A stretch of 64,000 nt of DNA from Kalmusia sp. IMI 367209 (taxonomy: Eukaryota > Ascomycota > Dothideomycetes > Pleosporales > Didymosphaeriaceae), in NCBI GenBank assembly GCA_027946365.1, contig JAPEUQ010000005.1, positions 1,674,001 to 1,738,000 on the forward strand, written 5' to 3'. Under the pieces are notes generated by a model that saw only the letters and a list, made by a program, of their open reading frames with translations, was not told where the DNA came from and made no database searches. Of the stretch, positions 10,784 to 20,631 are shown one piece after another (within the stretch, counting starts at the first letter, position 1; every line of letters begins with the position of its first letter). The position numbers and the translations under genes are program-made.

Positions 10784-13158
10784 CTAGATGATTTCAACCT
10801 GAGTAAGATCTGCTGCCTTGGTCCGTTTCCAGACTTCGCCTTTCATAGCCCCGATCACAATGGCATCTCCAATTAGGCGGTACTGGTCGGTCTGTTCCGC
10901 TCGACGAAGTATCACTGGAACACTACAGCCAGGGATCAGAAATACTTCGTCGTGCAGTCGGGCGCCTTTTGTGGCCCAGCCGATGCCAAAAGAGTCGTCA
11001 TCTAGACACATCATGCGCATGTCTCGCTCAGCGCCGTGAATCAGCGCTCCATAGTAGCGGAAAACATCGTTCCAGCGTTCGTACAATACAGGAACCAGCC
11101 CAAATTGGAAGAATATTGGCCAAAGACGTGTAGCATGTTCTTGGAGCAATGATCCGCCGGCAAAGAATTGTCGATTTGCCCAAATCCACCGTTGTAGTTC
11201 GCTATCGGGCTCCTCCGGGTCGTAGCTGCTGTGTTTGGGTAAAAACAGACGCACAAAACTATATGCCTTGATATTCACAATTATAGACTCAGATTCAGAA
11301 CTGCTTGCGTATAGACAATCATTGTACTGGTATTCGGATCTTAGCATGGCACGATACATCTTCTTTTTAATATTTTGACGTGCGCAGGTTCTTGCCCAGT
11401 CCTTGTCATGACATGGGAATTGTGTGTCGTTGTGGTCGGACCAGGCGCTGCCTAAACTTTGAATTATTCCTATACACCGAGCTGACGAGGTCATCGTGGC
11501 ACCGCGGAAAGTGCAAGATGGCTTGGTGGCTCCAGTAGCGCTCCAACCGTAGGCAGTCTGCAGATGTTTGCTGGAAGCCTGAACGAGATTGCGGACCGTG
11601 GGAGGATACTGATCGAACCAAAAATATCCGGGGCACCAAGATGGAAGACTCAGAGATGCATTATGATGCTGAGCGAGTACGATAATATCCAAAGATCGTC
11701 TCTCCGCATAGGACTGTGTCATAGACCTTGCAATGTCAAAAGTTCCTGTTTCGTAGCTTGGCTCTGGGAGAAAATCAAAGGTATCGAGGACGAGACCGAG
11801 AAGCCCATAGACATGGTCGTGTGATACAACGCAACGAGAGTTCCTAGTCTGATATAGGACCTCTAGTAGAGGGATGGATGGTTTTTGTCGCCACGTCTTT
11901 CTTATGTCAAATATAGTTTTGACCTGAGCCCACTCCCCATTTAGCGATTTCTGTTGATTTTCAAACAGCCGTAACACTAACTCAAGACGTTCAGCATCAA
12001 CGCATGTCTCGCCAAGGAGTAGGTCATTTCGAAGTCCGATTGCGAATTCTTGTACGATCCAGATTCGCCTCCAATAATCATGCCTGCAGTAGTCTACCAG
12101 CGCGGATTGTATTGAGAGATCGTTAGTAAGCGCTAAAAGTTGCGGATCTTGATTGTTGATGTCAAGTATGGGGTTGGCCAGAGAAAGGAGTTTGCAAAGA
12201 TCCCGAGCTTGCTGTTCCGATGCATCGATGGCCACAAGTGTGTTTCGTGCTCCCGCATATATTCCCCTCATACGTAAGACCTGGGCCCCGCACTCCTGAT
12301 TATCCATTTGATTGATACAGATTGCATCCACCTAGGCTCCATTAGGTATAGGAGTTTTCATGAAATCATTATGTGCAGAACATACCCAGATTGAATCATA
12401 CCCTAGAGATCGTATTGTTCGTAATATCTCCGCCAGGTTCGATTGAATTACAAGGTCCTTGCCCTCTATCGAAATCCTCCTTCCAACAGAGAGTTTGCCC
12501 CAAGTGTATGACAATGCTACATAACCTTTAGCCATTGCACTTAGCAATGACATATGTACCATTTTCGCATGGATTGGTTGTGCAACATCGGCCGATGGTT
12601 CAATCTGAAGTAATCGTATACCATCGGCATGAAGTGGCTTGTAATTGTAACTCGTTCCGTTATTTGATTGGTCCTTTAGGACGGGTCGATTCTTGATTGT
12701 TGCAATGTTTTGGGAGAGCTCTACATGATTATCTGTCGTATCATCAAATGTAGCTTTGGTGCTTGCGAAGAGTTTTTTATGGGAAGCGTGGGGTCGAGGG
12801 TCGTGTAAGTTTTGGACTTCGCTAGCGACGTTTGCGGCCTTGTGACTACTTTTACAGCTTGGATAGACAGGATCTGATCTTTTCTTTTTGGATTTTCTTC
12901 TCGTTTTATTAGCATTCGCCGAGTTTGCAATCCTATGCACTAGAACAATCAGAACACTTACCGCACAGAGCGAAAAAACACCCTCCTTGAGAATAACAGG
13001 GTATACGCAGCAATGTTGAAGAGGTAAAGAACTAAAGCACATCTGGGTAAAGAGCTACCCCAATGAATTGCATGTTCCTTTGGCGAAACCTTAATGATCA
13101 AGCCACATATGACCACCATGCCTACCAACGCAGATCCAGCGAATATAATGAAAGGCAT
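10784..13158 (-). CDS. HET-domain protein with predicted N-terminal membrane segments
   Basis: Exons 13158-12962, 12896-12386 and 12331-10784 give 751 residues. Intron 2 (54 nt, GTATGT...cctag) is firm: it joins 'DSIW' to 'VDAICINQ', a canonical HET junction. Intron 1 (65 nt, GTAAGT donor, gctaataaa branch point, aag acceptor) is less certain; without it translation would start at 13042. With it the first 55 residues form two hydrophobic segments (about 2-23 and 41-56), followed by a basic linker. The HET domain starts near residue 189 (GYVALSYTWG) and includes DAICINQ and DYWRRIWIVQEF, the form seen in the large 'HET / W-R-x-W-x-x-QE' group. A long C-terminal region ends with the 'EVFLIPGCSVPVILRR' type motif common in this group. 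Role: allorecognition or regulated cell death, inferred from the family. Confidence 0.85.
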
Positions 13159-14228
13159 TGTCTTGGACGAATTGAAACTTAAGTTTTAGTATTTTGCGGT
13201 TGTCTAATCACATAGAGATGCCTAGGTACTTCAGAGGAAAGCGGGGGTGGATCAATACTTGGGAGTGTTCAGCCTTGTCGTGTTTGCCCTCGCACCTCTG
13301 AACAAAGTGAACCTTGTTCTTGCACAGGTGTGTATGTATGTGCTTCGCTCAGCTGTCAATTCCGCACGTTCGAGTCTAGTAAAGTTATTAAAATTGATAG
13401 ATAGGCTTTTAATGGGCCAGTAGTAATGTCGCTTGTAATGAGACTGCTGTAGCGCACTCGTTCTCGGGGTCATCATCAACATTGTAACCAATCGCAAGGC
13501 TACCGAGGCCTGGTTTTCGTCGCAGCCTTTGGCCTAGAACCCCTACCAGACTAGGGATAGGATTGGAAGTGGTTTAGTATATGCCGCAATCGCTTCGCTG
13601 TCCATATCGCCGGAAAGATCACTCTTAGTCAGGGATATTCGCGCGAAGACGATCATGGCAGCGAAAAATATGCCCTGCTTTTTCATGCGCATTTTCGGCA
13701 CCGTGTGAAACATGATACCTCCCGCCAGATAGCTTCTAACTTGGCATCGTGACAACCATCATTATAGGGAATCTTTCGACGCAAGGTGTCTGAGCAATAT
13801 CTCACAAAGACCGGAGCAATACGTTACAAGGACTACAGCAAAGGAACAATCGAGCTCATTCCAATCCCTAAATAGTCGTGTAATCTTTCCAGACCGAACT
13901 CCGCCCCTACAGCCTCTCCACATCTTCCGCCCCCACATGAAGCGCATCTCGCTACTGGCTGATTTGGCGAGTCAATACTATGAGTCATCCTAATATACAT
14001 CGAATATATAATCATCACAAACCTACAAATCAGGCTAGAAGTCTGGAGACACATTTGTTACCGATTTACCTCGCGATACTTGATACACGGAAGACTGTCT
14101 CTCTTATTCTGTTATATGTAGGACCAAGCTTCATAGGCACCTTACATCGCCCGTGTCTCTAGGAAACCATCGCAACTGCATCAATCACCCAACTCTTCGC
14201 ACATCGAAATCTAGCCGGACTACTGATC
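13159..14228. other. Intergenic stretch between the HET gene and the next plus-strand gene
   Basis: Contains the upstream regions of two divergent genes. No gene, RNA or repeat was recognised. A GTTCGAGTC word near 13369 looks like a tRNA B box but has no matching A box or foldable arms. Confidence 0.45.
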
Positions 14229-15524
14229 ATGGCGCACCAAGCACACAATCTACCGTGGCAGACTTTGGCAGACCACTTCAAGTTTGTGTACCAAAGTCGC
14301 AAGTATGAGGGTCGTACAAATCTGTATCCGTGCTTCAAGCCCGGCCAAGGAAAGCAGCTACATCATTTCGCACGGGTGTTCGCTCGTGTCATTGATGAGT
14401 TTTCCGCTTCCGAGCGGAAAAAGTACGATGAAGACCTGACTCCACCGACCAACGATGAAATTTTCATTTCTGACACCACCAAAAAGCGAACCGCAAAAAC
14501 CGTTCGATGGTACAAAACTTATAATGAAACATACAGGTATAGTATTTCTAAGGGGGACTTGGAGCTTATAGAGGAGCGTAAAGCTTCCCACTGGATCCAG
14601 CACCTCGGAGAACGCGAAATAAATACTTCGTATCCATCAATCGATGTCTACAACACGGTAGAACTGCTTAAAACGTTGATCTTGCACGGGGAGATGGAAC
14701 CTCTCTTGCGACTCGCGGTCCATCCAAAGGTTAGCTTACAGCCAACGTGGTATTTCCCATGGGAGATGCCTCAGTTCGGTCTGGCAGACGTCAAGGATTC
14801 TGCATTGCTTGCCTACCTCTGTCTCAATATGCTTCTTCTCAAACCTGAGTTGTACGACAACGAAATGCGTTCAGCAAAGATAAAAGAGATACACATGGAG
14901 CATTCTTCGCCACTTTCCGAGGAAAGCTTCGACTACCGCTTGGCTGGCTGCTATCACAAGATGATGTTGCAATGCCTCCGGACAAGATACAGAAAGTATG
15001 AAGTGGGTTCGCTACCACACCGCGAGTTCTTTGGTATAGATGTGGACATGATAGAAACACCACCTCGAAAACAAAATGCAGAAGAATTAGTGGGGTTGGT
15101 GTCACCAATGGAGCTGCTTCACCCGAAACATCGCACGCGTTATATTCCATCGGCTATCGACGTCTCTACTACCCTTGCCATTATCAAAAAAATTTTTCCA
15201 ACTGAGCTTGCTCTCCAAATTCTAGAGTTTGCCGACTACACCGCCAAACGGCGAGTCCCCGTTCCTAATGATCCGCTACACAAAGCAAATCGGGAAGAGT
15301 TGACAAAATATCTGAGCTACTGTTGGAAGCTGCTAGTCCGGATCAATATACTCATCAAAGCGAATGGAGGCTTTATTCCTTGGGAGTATGAAGTCGAAGA
15401 GGCAATCTTCAATCTTTGGGGCGTGAAATATCCAAAGATGCGTACGTCGAATTACGATAACTCGAATCTATACGAGAAACAAGACGACATTGAGGGAAGC
15501 AGATACGTACAAACGTTCCTATGA
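14229..15524 (+). CDS. Hypothetical protein, 431 aa, intronless
   Basis: A single uninterrupted frame of 431 codons starts at an ATG with context atcATGg. No signal peptide or membrane segment is seen. The protein is of even composition, as expected for a globular fold. The segment near residues 320-335 (FPTELALQILEFADY) looks like the degenerate F-box-like helices of many fungal orphans, and a conserved-looking C-terminal part follows (KLLVRINILIKANGGFIPWEYE). I do not recognise the family, so no function is assigned. Its length without stops makes it a convincing gene; its place among HET and NLR genes is suggestive of accessory content only. Confidence 0.7.
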   Translation: MAHQAHNLPWQTLADHFKFVYQSRKYEGRTNLYPCFKPGQGKQLHHFARVFARVIDEFSASERKKYDEDLTPPTNDEIFISDTTKKRTAKTVRWYKTYNETYRYSISKGDLELIEERKASHWIQHLGEREINTSYPSIDVYNTVELLKTLILHGEMEPLLRLAVHPKVSLQPTWYFPWEMPQFGLADVKDSALLAYLCLNMLLLKPELYDNEMRSAKIKEIHMEHSSPLSEESFDYRLAGCYHKMMLQCLRTRYRKYEVGSLPHREFFGIDVDMIETPPRKQNAEELVGLVSPMELLHPKHRTRYIPSAIDVSTTLAIIKKIFPTELALQILEFADYTAKRRVPVPNDPLHKANREELTKYLSYCWKLLVRINILIKANGGFIPWEYEVEEAIFNLWGVKYPKMRTSNYDNSNLYEKQDDIEGSRYVQTFL

Positions 15525-16135
15525 ACTAATTAGCGTGATGTTTAATATCAAAACAAAAGCCTAGAAATATTTATAGGCTGAGGTATTCTGGAATACACTA
15601 TGTATAGTATGTCTTACGACCGGACATACTAACCCTGTATATCCTCTTATCACTACTGATAAACACTGTCATTCCATCAATGATACAGGCGTGAAGCGTA
15701 CATGACCGTGGAACCAATAATGCTGCATAACTGCAACTCTAGAATGTTGGTATTCAGGCAGTGGTATCAAGTGAGTCCAACGTCATTTCCTTGCCCAGGT
15801 GTCGTCGCTTCCGTACCTCAACAAAAGGAAATCATGGACGCTGGATACTCTCGCGGCACGTAATGTTCAACACCCATCGACTCACTGGATAGATTTTCAT
15901 GTTCATACCTTGACAAAGCTCTGATTGGATCTAATTCAATTTGCGATTGTACACTAAACTTCGTGTCGTGTAATTCAATATTTTGCCAATCCAGCAAGGA
16001 CCATGGCTCTGCAAAACTACATGCCAACACTAACTATGCACCAAGTCTATACGCTCTATTTAAATTGACGAGGATTAGTGCACAGAGGCACAACGCCTTC
16101 TTGCCAATTTTTCCTCTCTCAACTTTTGTACAGTC
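15525..16135. other. Intergenic stretch
   Basis: 3' flank of the orphan gene and upstream region of the WSC gene. A 70-codon minus-strand frame at 16030-15818 has no recognisable motif and is not called. Confidence 0.4.
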
Positions 16136-17861
16136 ATGACGCTTACCTGCTTGTCTGTCGTCCTTGCAACACTGGCGCCTCTGTGGGCTCATTCCGCACA
16201 ATCTGCGCCCGGAATCGAGCCCAAAGACCCGATTTGGATGCCCTTAGGATGCTACATCGACTCGATCAACACTCGTGCACTGGCTCAGGATACCCTGTTC
16301 AGCGACGATAGCATGACAATCGACGCTTGCTTAGACTACTGCACCAGCGGCGGCTACCCGTTCGCCAGCCTGGAGTATGCCAGAGAATGCTACGTGTGTC
16401 TGACGGTCCGTGGACCAAATCCGAGCTGATGCATGTAGTGCGGCCTCGACAATAACTCTAATGGCTTGGCTAATGCTAATGATTGCAATTTATCTTGCTC
16501 GGAAACACCTCACAAACTTGTGGCGGACCAGACAGACTATCTGTGTACGCAAGGTCCATCTATAAGCCAAGCACAGACCCGGGCGCGAATATAAACGTGT
16601 CGCGTGGATGTATGCAGATTCGCTTTCCACTCGCGTGCTTAGTCAATTCAGAGATGTGGCGGGTGGTTCGACTAATATGACAGTTGCGGCATGCACAAAT
16701 GTCTGTTCGACTAACGGATACTCGCTTGCCGGACTTGAATATGGAGGTATGCACTATCTTCATGCTTGCAGGATGACGCGCTAACATCGTCCAGAGTGCT
16801 GGTGCGATGGCCAATACCAATACCAACCCACGAGCGCCATCAACTGTGATATGCCGTGCAGAGGATATCTGATCGAGTTATGTGGCGGATCCTTGGCTTT
16901 GAATATATATGAGCTCTCAGCCACGACTTCGACTCTATTCCCAGCTCTCTCAACTTTCACCACTCTCACGACCAGCAGTGTGTTGACCCTCGAGACTGTC
17001 GTGAATTCCAGTGAGAGTGAAGCTAACTCATCTATCACGGAATCGTCTGCTGGTCTCCATCCGGCTTCAAGGACTGAATCTCCAACTCTCACAACAGATG
17101 CTAATTTCGATCCTCTCTCCACGGTAGCGTCCTCCAATAGCACGTTAATAAGTTATGCTCCTATTTTTAGCACCACAGAGGGACTGATAGACGCGACCAC
17201 ATCAAGCTCCGCACAAGGTATTAGTTATACTACTATTAATATAGTGGCGCCTATTGACACCAATCTCTCTTTGTCTATTACAAGCACTACATTAGCTTTC
17301 GATGCTACATCAGTAGCAACTATATCTATCGACACTGCTAGATCTACACCAAGCCTTATCTCAGCTGCCGCCACTACTCCGGTGCCCGTTTCTACCATTT
17401 CATCAATTTCTACTACAGAAGTCACCTCGACCTTCACTCCGGTAGCCACACCAACTATCCCCATCCCCTATGAAGTTCTTTTCAATGGCTTTTTCGACAT
17501 TAAACCCTTCGCTTGGGATACCGTAACAAACTCCCAGCACACCGATTACAGCAACCTGCTTGGCAGCGTCCTCACGGAGCAAGGCATCTCCGCGTACGCA
17601 TTTGCCAGCAAACCTGTGCGCTCCTCAACGTCCCGCTCCTTCTGCCTTCAGCAACCCGCCGTCCTCACCAGAGCCAGTACCTATAAGCTCTCGGTCAGCA
17701 TCGGACGTCAGATTCTCAATAGCACGGGCAAATCCATCCCCTCGCAGGACCACCTCCAATACAATCTCTATTATGACACTACGCTAGTCGGTAGTAATGA
17801 TGTGTGTAACCCGGAGCTAGAGGGATGTACTTATGAAGGGCCGTTGGGTTGGTATGATTAA
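16136..17861 (+). CDS. WSC-domain cell-surface protein with two apparent 1-bp deletions
   Basis: A signal peptide (about residues 1-24) leads into a WSC domain (LGCYIDSINTRAL..., C-x3-C, GYPFASLEY, ECY). Intron 1 is 16394-16438 (GTGTGT, ctgat branch point, atgtag). The domain continues CGLDNNSNG...DCNLSC, but the expected ending GNTSQTCGGPDRLSVYA is one frame off: one base is missing near 16499-16501. A second WSC domain starts with GC where one base is missing near 16610-16612, then reads ADSLSTRVLS...GYSLAGLEYG. Intron 2 is 16747-16794 (GTATGC, gctaac branch point) and the domain ends ECWCDGQ...LCGGSLALNIY. A Ser/Thr-rich stalk (about 16910-17460) and a C-terminal module (NGFFD...) ending at 17861 follow. 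WSC proteins bind wall glycans or sense wall stress. No C-terminal membrane helix is seen, so it looks secreted or truncated. The gene is either a pseudogene or carries two sequence errors. Confidence 0.72.
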
Positions 17862-18599
17862 CAGACGTCTATTTTGTCGGTGCCGCATAGGGGTCTTGGG
17901 ATGCATACTGTGGCTGTTTGTGGGTTATAGTTTGTGGGTTATTTAGGTCGGATGCTACTTTTGGGTTGGTTTCAATTATTGTTTACAGTGACACTCACTA
18001 GACCTGATAAGGGCGGGAGAAGTTAGTGGTCTTGGTCCGATGAGAAAAGTATTGTCTGGGTTACAACAATGACGACTTATGATGAGGCGGTAGATTAGAA
18101 AGTTAGTTCATGTCTATTTGACACTAACTATGTGGTTTTGTCATGCATTGTGGTCTTACGTGTTGATAAGGTATAGCAAGCCTTCGTTTATCAATCAAAT
18201 CGTCTATGTAAACGAGATAGTAATATCCACGATAAGGATCGACATAAAGTAAAGGCAAGGGTGCAGACAAGAACAGAATCAAATAATAAGACGGGTGAAG
18301 AAAATCGAATACCTAGGAGCGTTACTTACCTTTCCAAGCACCATTCTCTCATCTCTCACCTACAGAAACATAAAACCGCTAAATTGAACTCTGTCTGCTC
18401 TTTCTCATAGACTCTTCACCACCAGTCCCCGTGTCAAGACTCACAAATAGGCCTTATGCAGACATACAGCAGACAGTATGTGCAGTCCTCTTATTTAGCC
18501 AGACAGTGCTCTAACGCATTTTAAGCTCACATACCGCGAAACTACCAACGATTTCTCACGCTCCTACCTATCTCACAAAGCTACACCACAACGCGCGCC
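17862..18599. other. Intergenic stretch with probable 5' leader of the next gene
   Basis: No gene seen. The pyrimidine-rich segment from about 18330 to 18599 resembles a fungal promoter and leader. Confidence 0.4.
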
Positions 18600-19400
18600 A
18601 TGAGCCTGGATCACCCGCCATTCCCGAAATCGAACCCCCATACCGACCACGGGCACCATCTGATAAGCGAGGCTATCGGCGCTCTATTCATGAGCGACGG
18701 CAAGAGTCTCGATCACAAGCTGCTCAAGATCCAGAAGTGCATTGAACGTTACTTCTCTGACAAAGAGAATCAGGAAATGATACCAATAGTTGAAGCGTTG
18801 GTAGACGATATTCTAGAGTCGCAAATGAGTGAGGATATCTATGGAGAAGATAGAGCGGATAGTGTCCCCGCCGAAGCTCCGACTCCGGTACATACAGATA
18901 CACCTCAAGGAGGCTTCCCTGCAGACGAGCAGCCACGCATCAAGACAGAAGAGAATGAGCAGCTGTGGAGGAGGGACGAAGCTTCAGAGCAGGTAGAGGC
19001 AAGGGAAGAAGATTACGACGAGATCGAGGTGAAAATTGAGATCGATGATCATGAAATCTATGACGATTATGCGGAGCCTTCGTCCCTACTACCGCCAATA
19101 CTAAAGAAGAAACCAGGGAAGCCGAAGAAGAGGAAAGCACCGTCAGATCAGCAGCTCTCAGAGAAGAAAAGAATAAAGACTATGATGGATAAATATGGAA
19201 AGATTTCTGTTAAGAAGATCGGCAAAGCAAGCCTCTCCGGAGAGAAGATATTTATGGGGTCACAGCTATCGCCAATGAAAGAACAGTGTTTCTTGAAAGG
19301 CGTTTCCTGTATCGGTTTTCGCGGTTTTAGCCGGGAGATCGCATGTGACGCTTTGGATTGTGCATGTCATTGCCATGGCAAAATCCAAGCAAACTTGTGA
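18600..19400 (+). CDS. Hypothetical charged, probably nuclear protein, 266 aa
   Basis: A single frame of 266 codons begins at an ATG in a good context (cgccATGag). The middle part (about residues 100-170) is strongly acidic (Glu/Asp-rich), followed by a clear basic nuclear-localisation-type run KKKPGKPKKRKAP near residues 174-186 and a second basic stretch (EKKRIKTMMDKYGK). The last 30 residues carry four Cys and two His (C-x9-C and a CDALDCACHCHG cluster), which could bind metal. No known domain was recognised. Acidic plus basic composition with an NLS suggests a chromatin or nucleic-acid-associated role, but this is inference. Confidence 0.6.
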   Translation: MSLDHPPFPKSNPHTDHGHHLISEAIGALFMSDGKSLDHKLLKIQKCIERYFSDKENQEMIPIVEALVDDILESQMSEDIYGEDRADSVPAEAPTPVHTDTPQGGFPADEQPRIKTEENEQLWRRDEASEQVEAREEDYDEIEVKIEIDDHEIYDDYAEPSSLLPPILKKKPGKPKKRKAPSDQQLSEKKRIKTMMDKYGKISVKKIGKASLSGEKIFMGSQLSPMKEQCFLKGVSCIGFRGFSREIACDALDCACHCHGKIQANL

Positions 19401-20631
19401 AGCATCACATTAATCGTAGTGAAGTTGGTCTACTACCTCGTGTAACGGTCCACGGATGGGGTTACGAGCGGTGGGCAGCATCAAAGTCTCGTCCGCTCAT
19501 GCTGCCCGAGAACATAGAATGAGCGAAGATCCGAATAGGTGAACTGAGCGTTTTAAAGACTGATTAGTTCTAGCGCGGTCTACAGGGCTGACCTCGGGAT
19601 CGAATTCAATGGCCTATGTGCCGAAATACATTGTAGATACTGATGATATTTTCTTTCATTACATCTGTGCCTATATGCCGATTCTACGACTTACTTTAAG
19701 AGATTTGAAACTCTGATGAGTGGGCGGTTTATTCATTGCTTCTCTTTCTTTTGACAGTTCCTTCTAGTACCCTTTTCTGTTTGGTGTGGCCGTTCGCTCA
19801 TCCCTTTGAGCTTTTTTCGTCGGTCTAGTCAACCCGCTGCCTCTAGAATTTAGAGAATGCTGGCCCTCTCTGTTGTTATACTTTCTCCTAAGCTTTTCCC
19901 TTTATTGTTAGTCACTATTCAAGAAATTACGTTATAGATTGATTAGTATTCTGCGTGGTTTTCTTCATCTCTGCCTAATTATTCTTCTTACTGCGGTATA
20001 CTGTAAGTGTCCTAAGAAAGGGTATGGAAAGAGCATAAAAGAGCTATGGAGAATTCAAGAGCACGTGATGACTTAGGTGAAGAGTACCAAAATTAGGTGT
20101 GGGAAGCCTTTTTGACAGGAAGTGTCTTTGATGATATCATAAGAAAAAAGCAGGATTTCCTTGTAAAACACTGTCACACATATCTGTCCACCGGACATGA
20201 CGTGTCACGGTAGGACAAGTTAGACTTGCCAGTCAATGTTACTCAGCCTTGTTCTGCCATCGATCAACTTAAGACTGCGAGGACTATGGTGGCTGGTAGA
20301 TATAGATGTTGGAAGGCTTTGACGTTTAGACATGTGAGGATTCTAATAAGGCCAACCCTAGAAAATTTCGTTCAGTAAAGAGCTGTCGATCCGGTCGCTG
20401 CTTCGGTGATGCGATGGACAGCAATTGGTAGCGAATCAAACACCCAGCTTAGGCCCAGCCTTGTGACTCCGCCTCAACAGCATTTGATCTTTACTCACCG
20501 ATCAGCCGCACTTTTTCGCATCACCATTAACACATAAACGTCCCGAATGCCTGCTCCATCACTCCTCTTATCCCATAGCGACACTCTTTGAGGACCACAC
20601 ACTGCTCGACACTGGCTCTTTTAGTGGATTC
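19401..20631. other. Intergenic stretch
   Basis: No gene, RNA or repeat recognised. The right end holds the upstream region of the NACHT gene. Confidence 0.45.

Noticed and set aside
13321..13395. tRNA-like B box (GTTCGAGTC) near 13369
   Set aside because: No matching A box at the right spacing and no acceptor or anticodon arms could be folded by eye.
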